64,000 bases of DNA from Reyranella soli (GCF_007992495.1 NZ_BKAJ01000033.1:1-64000), one strand, 5' to 3'. Shown: positions 25,702 to 34,814, counted from the first letter of the stretch. Made by a program: numbers and translations. The notes: generated from the letters alone by a model not told the origin.

Positions 25702-26010
25702 TTACGGCGCCATATGATAAGGCGGCGCCGCCCCCGCCGCGTTGCGCTCGACCTCCACCGGGATGATGGCGCGGCCGATCTCCTTGGAGTGCAGGTGGCT
25801 CGGCATCTCGCTGAAGTGCCGCCGCGGCGGCGCCGGCTGGCCGGCCTCCACGACCGTCCGGACCTGCTCGCGCGCCAGGTCGGTGACGTGCGCTACGGCG
25901 TCGTTGTCCGACGTGCCGTAGGCGGCGAGGTCGCCGAGGTCGGGAATGTTCGCGACGAACCGGCCGTCGCTTTCACGGTCGATCGTCGCCCAGTACCAGA
26001 TCCTGTACAT
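25702..26010 (-). CDS. HicB-like protein without HicA partner
   Basis: This is a 102-residue protein beginning MYRIWYWATIDRESDGRFVA and continuing NIPDLGDLAAYGTSDNDAVAH, which matches the HicB antitoxin partial RNase-H-like fold (substrate-like strand, then a D/E-rich loop). The C-terminal half lacks a clear ribbon-helix-helix. No hicA lies next to it, so it is an orphan, perhaps acting as a general regulator. GGGGAC lies just upstream of ATG 26010; the longer frame to 26052 is less likely. Confidence 0.65.
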   Translation of the reverse strand: MYRIWYWATIDRESDGRFVANIPDLGDLAAYGTSDNDAVAHVTDLAREQVRTVVEAGQPAPPRRHFSEMPSHLHSKEIGRAIIPVEVERNAAGAAPPYHMAP

Positions 26011-26576
26011 GCGCTTGTCCCCTCGTTGGTCGACACGCGCTGCCCCCTCCATCGTGTCCAGATCCGGCGAGCAGACGAAATTTGGCCGCCCGAGTCAAAA
26101 CCTCGCTCAGGCAGCCGCCGCCGGCGACGAGCTGGAAACCTGCCGTGTGCGAGCCCGATCCGATGGATCCTCGGTTGCCGCTGGCGCCGCGGCGAGGAAA
26201 GCCTGCAGCGATCGGCTGCCGATCGGCAGCCACCTTTGCCCCGGATATTGCCGGGTCAAGTACGCGGCCAAGACCTGGCCGCCGCTCCCAAGTTCCACAT
26301 ACATGACCCATCTCCCAGCCCAGCCATCGCGCTGAACGGGAGTTGCACGCCTCAGTCCCGCTCCATTTCAATCCACGGCCCCATGGCGCACTCTGGATTG
26401 AAGAGAGGAGGGCGTTCAAGTGGCGTTGCTGCACCGCCCGGGCCGCGATCCACGTTGGGTCGCACTTCTCCCAATTCATCTGGGTCGTCGCTCGGTTACC
26501 CTTCCAACGAGCCGTTTCTTCATGGCCCCACGCCACGGCTCACCGATCACCTGTCAGTTCATGAATACGGTGATCC
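26011..26576. other. Region without a supported gene
   Basis: Several open frames of 65-75 codons exist on both strands, but none resembles a family. The best is on the minus strand at 26107-26304 (MYVELGSGGQVLAAYLTRQY start, preceded by GGGAG), which could be a remnant or small protein. A strong terminator begins at 26577 on the plus strand, implying that a transcript crosses this stretch. Confidence 0.4.
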
Positions 26577-26615
26577 GGACGGCGCGGTACTGGGTGTGTC
26601 CGCGCCGTCCGTTTT
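26577..26615 (+). terminator. Strong intrinsic terminator just ahead of a gene start
   Basis: A perfect 11-bp GC stem (GGACGGCGCGG / CCGCGCCGTCC), a 12-base loop and GTTTTT form a textbook terminator. It ends 25 bases before ATG 26641. Either a plus-strand transcript from 26.0-26.5 kb ends here or the hairpin is an attenuator for the next gene. Confidence 0.8.
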
Positions 26616-26640
26616 TCGCTCGCGGCCGATGAGGCGCTGC

Positions 26641-27090
26641 ATGCCTTTGTACTGGACGATCGATTCCAAGGAGCGGCTTTTCATTGCGGTGGGCGAAGGC
26701 GACGTCACCCTCGACGATGCGATGTCGCTGCTGGAGGCACAGGCGGGCGCCGGCGCGATATCCTACCGGAAGCTGTTCGATGGCCGCGCCATACGGTGTT
26801 CCATGACCGGCGAAGAGATCCTCACCGTGTGCGTCAAGATAAGAGCCTCTCATGAGCATGCGCAGGTCGGCGCCCTGGCGATCGTGTGCACCCAGGAACA
26901 GACGGTGAGCTTTGGCCGCCTGCTGGGCGCGCTCGCGGCCGCCGATCGTCCCATCAAGCTGTTCAGCAGCCCGCGCAAAGCGCGCCTTTGGCTGGACCTG
27001 CCGACGACGGCGCGCCGGCGAACGCCCGGGAGGCGCAAGAAGGTCGCGCCCGCCGCTCTCAATTGCCTCGAGGTTTCTTCGGCCAAGTAA
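26641..27090 (+). CDS. Hypothetical protein, STAS-like fold possible
   Basis: This is a 149-residue protein beginning MPLYWTIDSKERLFIAVGEG. The alternation of strands and helices (DVTLDDAMSLLEAQAGAGAI, then YRKLFDGRAI, then GALAIVCTQEQTVSFGRL) resembles SpoIIAA/STAS-like proteins that are common and uncharacterised in Bradyrhizobium and relatives. The C-terminal 30 residues are basic. The start at 26641 follows GAGG. The terminator 25 bases upstream suggests possible attenuation. The fold call is inference. Confidence 0.6.
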   Translation: MPLYWTIDSKERLFIAVGEGDVTLDDAMSLLEAQAGAGAISYRKLFDGRAIRCSMTGEEILTVCVKIRASHEHAQVGALAIVCTQEQTVSFGRLLGALAAADRPIKLFSSPRKARLWLDLPTTARRRTPGRRKKVAPAALNCLEVSSAK

Positions 27091-27097
27091 CCTGTCG

Positions 27098-27505
27098 CTA
27101 TTCTTCGCAGATGCGGCGCATCATCGACGATGCCGTCTTGAACGACACGTCCAGGATCCGGTGCAGGTGATACGGCCGCATCGGCCTGGTTCCGCCGTCG
27201 GTCAGATAGATCGCCTGCAGCCACTTGTGGGCCGGAACGTGGCTCGAGCTCATCACGGTGCCGTGCAGAAGGGAGAACATCTTGCGGCAGCCGTAGCATT
27301 TATAGGTGCCCGCGCGGGTCGACGCGCCGTTCAGCTTGCGGACCCTGGAACCGCTACGGCAGCGTGGGCAACGCACGCCATCGGGCCAGAGCACGCGTTC
27401 GAGGTAACGATGTGCGCTGACTTCATCCGCGAACATCGCCAACGCTTCGCGGGTCCTGCGATTCAACTCCTGCTCCACAGCCTCCGCCTCTCCCAAGCGA
27501 TGCAA
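27098..27505 (-). CDS. IS1595-like transposase zinc-ribbon protein, truncated
   Basis: This is a 135-residue product with a CPRC...CYGC zinc ribbon (residues about 46-73) followed by MFSLLHGTVMSSSHVPAHKW and a LHRILDVSFKTASSMMRRI segment, as in the N-terminal part of IS1595-family transposases. It ends just before the DDE catalytic domain would begin, so it is a fragment or a free-standing domain. No terminal inverted repeats were found around it. Confidence 0.7.
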   Translation of the reverse strand: MHRLGEAEAVEQELNRRTREALAMFADEVSAHRYLERVLWPDGVRCPRCRSGSRVRKLNGASTRAGTYKCYGCRKMFSLLHGTVMSSSHVPAHKWLQAIYLTDGGTRPMRPYHLHRILDVSFKTASSMMRRICEE

Positions 27506-27717
27506 ACGCTTCGATCGAAAACGAGAAAGCGTACACGGCGGGCAGATCGCGGCTCACAGGGGTTCGCTGACCACACTGGACTTTTCGCCGACCTGCGACG
27601 GGCAGCGTTCCGGGCAGAGTTCAATGCGCGACCTCGGCGGCAAGGTCGCGGAAGTCAGATTGCCCGCATGCACACCCAGGCCTGGGGGTGTGATGGAGCG
27701 TGGAAGGAGTTTCAGCG

Positions 27718-28323
27718 ATGTCTTGGAAATGGTTTGCCGCACTCGCCGCCGTCTTGCTGCCGTCGGACGCCGCCGCGGAAAGTCGTCGGCTCTGCGACAT
27801 GCCGTTGACATGGAGCTATGTCGAGCCTGCCTCCGCGGTGCCAGCCAGATATCAAGGCCTGATGGGCCTGTGGACAGGGTCGATCAGCTTCAGCGGCAGC
27901 AGCGAATCGACACGCATGTGCCTCGCTGTCGCGATTCACGAGGTCAAGGTTGATGGCCAGGCCAAGGCGGCGTTCTCCTGGAACATGGGCGACGGCAACG
28001 AATCGGCCAACATGGTCTCCAAGGGCGTCGCGCCGGTGTGGTGGGCGCACACCGCTGTGCTGGTCCCCGAAAAGGGCGAACAGCTGGTCTTTGCCGCAGA
28101 CGCTCCATACCGCGGCAGGTGGTACCGCTACGTCCTGGATTTCCCGAGCAAGCAGACTCCCGACACGATGACGGGTTACCTCTATGCAAGCCGCCAAGGC
28201 AGCGCCACCGACCGCTCGCCCGCCGCCTGGATGAACACGGTGGAGGCCCACAGGGTCACCTTGAGGCGGATGAAGGATTCACTTCCGCCGCTCCCCGCTC
28301 CTGGCGTCGCTGAGCGTAAATAG
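27718..28323 (+). CDS. Secreted hypothetical protein, 201 residues
   Basis: A signal peptide is clear (WFAALAAVLLPSDAAA, cleavage about residue 21). AAGGAG lies 9 bases before ATG 27718. The mature protein has a beta-rich core (YQGLMGLWTGSISFSGSSES, FSWNMGDGNESANMV, YRYVLDFPSKQTPDTMTGYL). No family is assigned. The LMGLWTGSIS element recalls domains that report or bind carbohydrate, but that is only an impression. It precedes the kinase gene by about 100 bases. Confidence 0.6.
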   Translation: MSWKWFAALAAVLLPSDAAAESRRLCDMPLTWSYVEPASAVPARYQGLMGLWTGSISFSGSSESTRMCLAVAIHEVKVDGQAKAAFSWNMGDGNESANMVSKGVAPVWWAHTAVLVPEKGEQLVFAADAPYRGRWYRYVLDFPSKQTPDTMTGYLYASRQGSATDRSPAAWMNTVEAHRVTLRRMKDSLPPLPAPGVAERK

Positions 28324-28334
28324 AACGGCAGGGC

Positions 28335-28376
28335 CTGGCCCGCGAAGCCGCCCCCTGCGGCGAAGCAGGCTGGGTC
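28335..28376. repeat. GCGAAGCCGCC / GCGGCGAAGC intergenic repeat
   Basis: CCTGGCCCGCGAAGCCGCCCCCTGCGGCGAAGCAGG (in two parts) is a near copy of the element at 39583-39617. The outer bases form an imperfect hairpin. It lies between the secreted protein and kinase genes. Confidence 0.55.
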
Positions 28377-28426
28377 ACTGAAGTCAGGATGCGACGAACG
28401 CAGGATGGTCGCACAGTCGTGGGGCC

Positions 28427-30499
28427 ATGAAGATCCCGTCTGGCGATTCCGATTCCGATTCCGGCTCGCTAGGCGCGCAATTCGACCATGTCACGTTGCG
28501 GCCCGGCCAGCATGTCGGCCGCTATCGCATTGTGTCGGTCCTGGGGCAGGGCGGATTCGGCATCACCTACCGCGCCGTCGACAGCGAGCTCAGCCGCGAC
28601 GTCGCGATCAAGGAATACCTGCCGGCCTCGCTCGCCATCCGCCAGGACGGCACGACGGTGATGCCGCGCTCGACCGGCGCCGCCGAGGACTTCGCCTGGG
28701 GCCGCGACCGCTTCGTGGCCGAGGGGCGCACGCTGGCCGCCCTGCACCGCACGCCCGGCATCGTGCTGGTGCACGACTTCCTCGAGACGAACGGCACGGC
28801 CTACCTGGTCATGGAGCTGGTGGCCGGCCGCACCCTGCAGGAGCAGGTTGCGCAGCATGGTCCGCTCGACGCCGCGGCGCTCGATGGCATCTTGTGGCGG
28901 CTCCTTGACGGCCTGGCCGCGGTCCATGCGGCGGGGTTCCTCCACCGTGACATCAAGCCGGCGAACATCCTGCTCGACGCCAAGGGCCACGCGACGCTGA
29001 TCGATTTCGGCGCCTCGCGGGCGGCGGTCGCCGGACGCTCGCAGAGGATGACGGCGGTGTTCACGCCGGGCTACGGCGCCGTCGAGCAGTTCACCGCCGC
29101 CACGCAAGGACCGTGGACCGACATCTATGGCCTCGCCGCGACGCTGCACTTCGCCATCACCGGCGCGCCGCCGCCCAACGCCATCGACCGCGTCCTCGAC
29201 GATACGCTGGCGCCGCTCGCCGCCGGCAAGTGGCCGTTTCCGCCCGCTCTGCTGTCGGGCATCGATGCCGGCCTCGCCGCGCGCGCCGATCGCCGGCCGC
29301 AATCGATCGCCGAATGGCGCGCGCTGCTGTCGGCCACCGCGCCTGTCCGCGCGCCTGTGGCGGCTGCTCCGGCCACCGTGATCATGCCTACGCCGTCGGT
29401 CGCAACACCGCCGCCCGCGGCGACGCGCAAGCGACCGGTGCTGATCGCGGCATCCCTTGTCGCCGTCATCGGCGTCGCCGCCGCGGGCTGGTTCGTCCTG
29501 CGCTCGCAGCCCCCATCAACTCCGATACCGTCGGTCGCCACAGCGCCCCCGCCAGCCGCCGTCCCGCCGCCGGTACAGGATCAGTCCCAGGCGCTGCTCG
29601 ACGAGGCGCGGCGCGCGCAGCAGGCGGCGCTCGACGAGGCGGCGCGACTGCGCAGCGAAGCCGACGCGCGGCGCAAGGCCGACGAGGAACTTGCCATGCG
29701 TCGCCGCATCGAGGAGGAGATACGCCAGAAGGCGGCGGCGGAGGAGGCGGCCTGGCGCCAGGCGGCGGAGGAGGCTCAGCGCAAGGCGGAAGCCGAAGCG
29801 GCCGAGCGGCTGAAGGCGGAGGAAGCCGATCGCTCGGGCGCGGAAGCGGCCGAGGCGGCGCTGCGCCTCAGCACCGTCGACCGCCAGCGCATCCAGGTCG
29901 CCTTGACCGCGATGGGATACCCGACGACCCGCAGCGACGGCGTGTTCGGCGCGCGCACGCGCGAGATGATCGCGGCCTGGCAGAAGAAGACCGGCCGCGC
30001 CGCCACCGGCCACCTGACGGCGGACGCGCAGGCCGCCCTGCTGCGCGACGCCGGCCCGGCCGTCACCCGCTGGGATGAGGAGCAGCGGGCCCTGGCCGCG
30101 ACGCCAGCCGCGCCGCCAGCCGCGACCCCGGCCGCGCGGCCGGCGCCGCCGCCGGCGAAAGCCGCCGCGTCCTGCGACGGCACGTTCACGGCGCGGTGGT
30201 GCCGCGGCGCCTATCAGGGTTTCCCGCCGAGCTGCTGGAACTCGCCGGCGACGATCGTCAACGGAGTGATTTCCGGCGGTTGGACGTCGTCGGGCAGCAG
30301 CCAGCGACAGACCTTCGAGGGCCGCATCGACGGCAGTGGTGGCGTCCAGGTCACCTACAACGGCATCGGCGCCCAGACGCACGTCAACCAGCCGTTCATC
30401 GCACTGATGACGGGCACGGTGAGCGACCGCGTCCTCAAGGTGGCGGGTCGCGCCGGCTCGGCCGGCCGCGATTTCACCATGACGATCCAGTGCCCCTAG
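28427..30499 (+). CDS. Hanks-type Ser/Thr protein kinase with peptidoglycan-binding-like module
   Basis: This is a 690-residue protein. Residues 30-300 are a kinase domain: glycine loop GQGGFG (40-45), Lys62 in VAIKEYLP, HRDIKPAN with catalytic Asp175, DFGASR at 193-198 and the TPGYGAVEQ activation segment. A transmembrane helix (about 338-357) follows a Pro/Ala linker. Then comes a charged coiled coil (385-470), a peptidoglycan-binding-1-like domain (484-540, GYPTTRSDGVFGARTREMI), a second Pro/Ala linker and a C-terminal beta domain (about 590-690). The topology places the kinase in the cytoplasm and the sensor outside. The C-terminal domain resembles the next gene's product. Confidence 0.9.
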   Translation: MKIPSGDSDSDSGSLGAQFDHVTLRPGQHVGRYRIVSVLGQGGFGITYRAVDSELSRDVAIKEYLPASLAIRQDGTTVMPRSTGAAEDFAWGRDRFVAEGRTLAALHRTPGIVLVHDFLETNGTAYLVMELVAGRTLQEQVAQHGPLDAAALDGILWRLLDGLAAVHAAGFLHRDIKPANILLDAKGHATLIDFGASRAAVAGRSQRMTAVFTPGYGAVEQFTAATQGPWTDIYGLAATLHFAITGAPPPNAIDRVLDDTLAPLAAGKWPFPPALLSGIDAGLAARADRRPQSIAEWRALLSATAPVRAPVAAAPATVIMPTPSVATPPPAATRKRPVLIAASLVAVIGVAAAGWFVLRSQPPSTPIPSVATAPPPAAVPPPVQDQSQALLDEARRAQQAALDEAARLRSEADARRKADEELAMRRRIEEEIRQKAAAEEAAWRQAAEEAQRKAEAEAAERLKAEEADRSGAEAAEAALRLSTVDRQRIQVALTAMGYPTTRSDGVFGARTREMIAAWQKKTGRAATGHLTADAQAALLRDAGPAVTRWDEEQRALAATPAAPPAATPAARPAPPPAKAAASCDGTFTARWCRGAYQGFPPSCWNSPATIVNGVISGGWTSSGSSQRQTFEGRIDGSGGVQVTYNGIGAQTHVNQPFIALMTGTVSDRVLKVAGRAGSAGRDFTMTIQCP

Positions 30500-30510
30500 C
30501 AGAGAGAAAC

Positions 30511-30927
30511 ATGAGGTGGGTATCGACAGCGATCGCGCTTCTCGCTGCGGCGACGATCTCCCCGGCACTGGCGCAGACCGCTTCCTTCGACGGCACCTGG
30601 AGCGTCACCCAGGAGTGCGAGCCCGCACCGGGCGGCGCGCGCGGCTTCAAGTGGGCCTATGACGCCACGGTGAAGGGCGGGCAGCTCGTCGGACAGTACG
30701 GCACGAAGGACAAGCCGTCGTCGCTGACGCTCACCGGACAGATCAAGGCCGACGGCTCGGCGATGCTTCGGGCGTCCGGGCTCAACGGCAAGTCCGACTA
30801 CACGGCGGGCTTCGGCCAGCCGGGCGAGAAGTTCAGCTATCCCGTCGAGGCGCGTTTCGAAGCAAAGCGCGGCACGGGCCTCAGGACCCAGGCGCGGACA
30901 TGCCGCTTCACCTTCGTGAAGCTTTGA
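30511..30927 (+). CDS. Secreted protein similar to the kinase C-terminal domain
   Basis: This is a 138-residue protein with a signal peptide (AIALLAAATISPALAQ). The mature part begins FDGTWSV and continues in short strands (SLTLTGQIKADGSAML, ending CRFTFVKL), a pattern shared with the C-terminal 100 residues of the kinase encoded just upstream (CDGTFTARWC, FEGRIDGSGGVQV). The 11-base gap to the kinase implies one operon. It could compete with or present ligand to the kinase ectodomain; that is inference. Confidence 0.65.
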   Translation: MRWVSTAIALLAAATISPALAQTASFDGTWSVTQECEPAPGGARGFKWAYDATVKGGQLVGQYGTKDKPSSLTLTGQIKADGSAMLRASGLNGKSDYTAGFGQPGEKFSYPVEARFEAKRGTGLRTQARTCRFTFVKL

Positions 30928-30948
30928 ACGAGTTCGAGTGTCGGCGCG

Positions 30949-31551
30949 TCAGGCGTAGTGCATGTCGCCCTCCGGCCTCGGGAAGTCGCCCAGGATCTCG
31001 AGATAATCCCTGAACTCCTTTACGGAGGCCCGGTTCAGCGCCGCGTAGATGCTTCCGCTGTTCACGAACGGCCCGTGATGGTTGATGGTGATCCTGAGCA
31101 GCCGCACCGTGTACTCGATGGCGAACGCGTGATTCGACTTCATGCCCGAAATGAAGGTCGCATCGTCGGTGGCGCCCAGCGTCGCCTGGGCGTAGTCCTT
31201 CAGGCTCTGGCCGTTGCCCATCGAATCGGCCGACACCTGGAACGCGCCAGCCTCTTCATTGTGACTGGTCTTCGCCTGTGGCTTGCTGCCGTGTACCCCC
31301 TGGTTCCAGTTCCACATGCTTTCAAGCCCGGCCAGGCACCTCAGCACCTCGAGCATGACGGCCTTGCGATGCGCCCCGATCCCGTAGGGTCCCAGTTGCC
31401 GCACGACGGCCGAGTAGACGTCTAAGACCGCGTTGGGAAGAAAGAGCTCGTCGGGGGCGAGCAGCGCCCAGTCCACCAGCTCGTCGAGAAATGTGGTCGG
31501 CGGCTTCGAGCCGCTAACTCTCGCCAGGCAGGCACTGTAGGTCCTCGGCAT
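30949..31551 (-). CDS. Hypothetical protein, possible lysozyme-like glycosidase
   Basis: This is a 200-residue protein with no clear signal peptide. Segments LAGLESMWNWNQGVHG (Glu in an ES-x-W context) and NEEAGAFQVSADSMG recall the catalytic Glu and GxxQ loops of lysozyme/transglycosylase folds. The rest is alpha-helical, as that fold requires. No family name can be given. It converges on the small secreted gene, with 22 bases between stop codons, and diverges from the GH75-like gene. Catalytic assignment is a hypothesis. Confidence 0.45.
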   Translation of the reverse strand: MPRTYSACLARVSGSKPPTTFLDELVDWALLAPDELFLPNAVLDVYSAVVRQLGPYGIGAHRKAVMLEVLRCLAGLESMWNWNQGVHGSKPQAKTSHNEEAGAFQVSADSMGNGQSLKDYAQATLGATDDATFISGMKSNHAFAIEYTVRLLRITINHHGPFVNSGSIYAALNRASVKEFRDYLEILGDFPRPEGDMHYA

Positions 31552-31714
31552 CGCGACCTCCTTTGGCTTTTCTCGCTTTCGGTGAAACTAAAATCTGACA
31601 ACAACCTTTGGTACACGACGGCTACGGCACCAATGGCGCTCCATTCCGGCGCGATTGAGGCCGTTCCCTTGAGGTTTCCTTCAGACGGCCCCCTTCAAAC
31701 AGCCAGAGGTCACG

Positions 31715-32836
31715 ATGGCGTCGCTCAACTTCACAGACGTTGCAGAAGTCAGCAGCAAGGGCCGCGTCGGCGGCTCGTTCCTGGTCCAGGTCTCCGGCGG
31801 CGTCAACGCCAACGCCGTCGTCTATTCCGGCATCCTGAACGAGGACGCCGACGGCGCGCCGCGCTGTTACGGCGTCTTCCCGTTCGATGCGGGGATCGAC
31901 CAGCTGAAAAACGCCACCAACAACGGCAATGCACAATTCGACCCGCTGCCCGCGGGCCAGGTGGCCCATCCCTGGGTATGGCGCGGTGTCGCCAACATGA
32001 CCCACGACGAAGCCGTTGCCGCCAAGATTCTCGCCCGCCTCGACGAGCGATCCGAGCTGGCCGGCCGGCACCACGACGGCGCCCCCCTGAACGATGCGAG
32101 GCGCGCTCCGCCGAAATTCCCGGTCAAGCGCGCCGACAACACCAATTTCTACGTCTCCACTACCGCCTTGGTGAAGGACACGCGCCTGCCGGAGACCGAT
32201 CCGGGGCATTGGTGGGACGCGACCGCCGTCAACTACGGCGCGCTGACGCCGCCGTTGCGGGCGCTCGGCGTCGAGCTCGGCGATTTCGGCATCGCGATCC
32301 GCCGCGACAACGGCACCAGTCGCACGTTCTTCTTCGCCGATGCCGGCTTTGGCCAGAAGATCGGCGAGATGTCGACGTTGCTGTTCCGCGCACTCTTCCC
32401 CGGCAACAACCAGGAAGAATTTCTCACCTCGTTCATCGTCTTTCCCGGATCGCGGACCAGGCCGATCACCAGCGACCCGGCGCCGACTGTGCGGCGGCTG
32501 CTGGGCGACCTCTCCAACACGTCGAATGTCGGCACCATGATCGACATCATGGCCGCGGGCACCTCCTTCGCCCGCCTGAACGACGCGCCGGAGCTCCTGT
32601 ATGAGATGAACGACCCACAGCCCGCGAGGCCCCGCAAGGTGGCCGATATGACCCACAGGGCCGCCGGCCTGGATCGCGGCCTCAACGCCCGGCGCAGCAA
32701 GACGATCGCCGACGCCTTGGCAACACATGGCTACGATCCGGCTGCCGCCGAACGCGCGCGCGCCGCCGAGCCGCGCTCCCTCGGCCTCGCGATCCCGCCG
32801 CTGTCGGACGAGATCAAGAATCTCAAGATCCCGTAA
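31715..32836 (+). CDS. GH75 (chitosanase)-like protein
   Basis: This is a 373-residue protein. The central part has DNTNFYVSTTAL, AVNYGALTPPLRALGVELGD and a FGIAIRRDNG ... FFFADAGFGQKIGEMSTLL segment, which resembles the fold core of family 75 glycoside hydrolases (a G-D-x-A strand followed by a 'D-x-GP-x-x-KIGE-x-S' element). No signal peptide is seen. AGAGG precedes ATG 31715. The first 100 residues and the C-terminal 90 are unassigned. The assignment rests on motif resemblance only. A role in cell-wall or chitosan turnover would fit its neighbours. Confidence 0.5.
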   Translation: MASLNFTDVAEVSSKGRVGGSFLVQVSGGVNANAVVYSGILNEDADGAPRCYGVFPFDAGIDQLKNATNNGNAQFDPLPAGQVAHPWVWRGVANMTHDEAVAAKILARLDERSELAGRHHDGAPLNDARRAPPKFPVKRADNTNFYVSTTALVKDTRLPETDPGHWWDATAVNYGALTPPLRALGVELGDFGIAIRRDNGTSRTFFFADAGFGQKIGEMSTLLFRALFPGNNQEEFLTSFIVFPGSRTRPITSDPAPTVRRLLGDLSNTSNVGTMIDIMAAGTSFARLNDAPELLYEMNDPQPARPRKVADMTHRAAGLDRGLNARRSKTIADALATHGYDPAAAERARAAEPRSLGLAIPPLSDEIKNLKIP

Positions 32837-32975
32837 CCGCAGGGACGATCGTCCGACAATCGCAGGCGGGACGCAATGATATCGAGTTTCTTCGGCGTTT
32901 GCCACGCTGCTTGCATCGGGAGACGACGCTCGACGGGCCAACGCTCGGTATCGCGCAGGGGCGCTTTCCGCTAAA

Positions 32976-34814
32976 GTGTCGGTTGTGCAGCCCAATCGTC
33001 CACGCGGCAAACGATCGCTACGGCGCACGTCAAATGACGCACCATCTGCTCCGTCGTCGATCCCCCGCCGAGGTCTGCTGGCCGTAATGGCAGCGGACGT
33101 CGCGGGCTATACGCGACTGATGGAGCGGGCCGAGGAGCAGACCCACACTCGGCTGATGCAGATCAACCAGAAGATCGTGCTGACGATGCTGGCGCAGCAC
33201 GAGGGACGGCTGGTCAAGCATACGGGGGACGGCTTCCTCGCCACCTTCAGGAGCGCGGTCAGCGCCGCGCAGTGCGGCCTCGCGATCCAGGAGCAGACGG
33301 CGGCCATCAACCGCGACGTGCCGGCCGGCGATGCGATCCTGTTCCGCATGGGGCTCAACCTCGCCGACATCATCATCGAGGAGCACGATGTCTTCGGCGA
33401 CGGCGTGAACGTCGCGGCGCGGCTTCAGCAGTATGCCGAGCCGGGCGGCATTGTGGTCTCGGGCATCGTCGCCGAGGCGATTACAGGCGAGGTGCCGGCG
33501 ACGATCGTCAGCGTCGGCGACTTCTATCCCAAGAATCTCAGCCGGCCGATCCACGCCTTCGTGCTGCATCGCCACGGCACGCCGCCGCCGCCAACCATGG
33601 TTTCCTCGCACGGCCGCGAACGGCCGTCGATTGCAGTCCTGCCATTCGCCGTTGCCTCCGCCTGCAACGACAACGACAGCGCCTATCTCGCCGGCGGCAT
33701 GATCGAGGGCATCATCCATGTGCTGTCGGGGCTCGACGAGCTGCTGGTGGTCTCGCAGGGCTCGACGGTCGCCTATGCCAACCAGCGGCCTGACGTGCGG
33801 ACGGTCGGCCGTGACCTCGGCGTCCGCTACGTACTGTCGGGCAGCGTGCGGCGCTCCGGCAGCCGGCTGCGCATCCAGACTGAGTTGAGCGAGACCGAAA
33901 CCGGTACGGTCGCCCGCACCGACCGCTATGACGGCGAGCTTGCCGACCTGTTCGAGATCCAGGATCGGATCTCGGCCCAGGCGGTCAGCAGCATCGCCCC
34001 GAACATCCGCGAATGGGAGCTTCAGCGGGCACGCCGCAAGCCGGCGGACAGCCTCACCGCCTACGACCTGCTGCTGCGCGGCAACGACTTGATGCTGCGG
34101 CTGAACGAGAGCGACTTCAACCGCGCGCGCGGCCTGCTGCAGCAGGCGATCGCCGAGGATCCCGGCTACGCGCCGGCCTGGGCCTATGCGGCCTACTGGC
34201 ATATCCTGCGCATCGGCCAGGGCTGGTCGCCTGACATGGGAGCGGACCACGCCGCCGCGGTGCGCTGCTCGGAAGCGGCGTTGGAGCGCGACGAGGGCAT
34301 GGCGCTCGCTCTGGCAATCCGCGGTCACATGAAGTCCTTCCTCGATCATGACTTCGAGGGTGCTGCGGCCCTGCTGGAGCGTGCGCTCGTTTCCGGGCCC
34401 AACCTGCCGCTCGCCTGGTCTTTCGCCAGCGCCACCAGCGGCTACATGGGCGACGGGCCGGTGGCGGTGTTGCGGGCGGAGCGCGCGCTACGCCTGTCGC
34501 CGGGCGATCCCTTCGCCTTCCGGCACGAGAGCATGCTGGCGCAGGCCCATTACATCAACGGCAACCATGAGCAGGCCGTCGAGTGGGGCGAGCGCGCTCT
34601 GCGCAGCAATGCGCGCTTCTCGTCGAACCTGCGCGTACTGATCGCGGCCTTGGTCGCGCTCGGCCGGAGCAAGCGGGCCGCCGAGCACGCGAAGGCGCTC
34701 CTCGCGGCCGAGCCCGGATTCCGGATCCTGTCGTGGGCGCATCGCACGCCGTTTCGCGGCGCCTTGCTCGACGGGGTCGTCGCCCGCCTGCGGGAGGCGG
34801 GCCTGCCGGACTGA
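32976..34814 (+). CDS. Class III adenylate/guanylate cyclase with TolB-like and TPR regions
   Basis: This is a 612-residue protein. Residues 32-195 are the cyclase homology domain, with both metal-binding aspartates (Asp41 in ADVAGYT, Asp85 in HTGDGF) and the transition-state pair Asn145/Arg149 in GVNVAARLQ, so it should be active. Residues 215-345 form the TolB-N-like module usual in rhizobial cyclases (SIAVLPFAV, DLGVRYVLSGSVRRSG). The C-terminal 250 residues are TPR-like helices. The start is GTG without a good ribosome site. It makes cAMP (or cGMP), which could feed the CRP-type site found at 6915. Confidence 0.9.
   Translation: MSVVQPNRPRGKRSLRRTSNDAPSAPSSIPRRGLLAVMAADVAGYTRLMERAEEQTHTRLMQINQKIVLTMLAQHEGRLVKHTGDGFLATFRSAVSAAQCGLAIQEQTAAINRDVPAGDAILFRMGLNLADIIIEEHDVFGDGVNVAARLQQYAEPGGIVVSGIVAEAITGEVPATIVSVGDFYPKNLSRPIHAFVLHRHGTPPPPTMVSSHGRERPSIAVLPFAVASACNDNDSAYLAGGMIEGIIHVLSGLDELLVVSQGSTVAYANQRPDVRTVGRDLGVRYVLSGSVRRSGSRLRIQTELSETETGTVARTDRYDGELADLFEIQDRISAQAVSSIAPNIREWELQRARRKPADSLTAYDLLLRGNDLMLRLNESDFNRARGLLQQAIAEDPGYAPAWAYAAYWHILRIGQGWSPDMGADHAAAVRCSEAALERDEGMALALAIRGHMKSFLDHDFEGAAALLERALVSGPNLPLAWSFASATSGYMGDGPVAVLRAERALRLSPGDPFAFRHESMLAQAHYINGNHEQAVEWGERALRSNARFSSNLRVLIAALVALGRSKRAAEHAKALLAAEPGFRILSWAHRTPFRGALLDGVVARLREAGLPD

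Noticed and set aside
25702..26010. A HicAB toxin-antitoxin module
   Set aside because: No HicA-like double-stranded-RNA-binding toxin is encoded on either side, so only an orphan HicB-like protein is claimed.
27098..27505. A complete IS1595-family insertion sequence
   Set aside because: The DDE catalytic domain is absent, and I found no terminal inverted repeats or target duplications.
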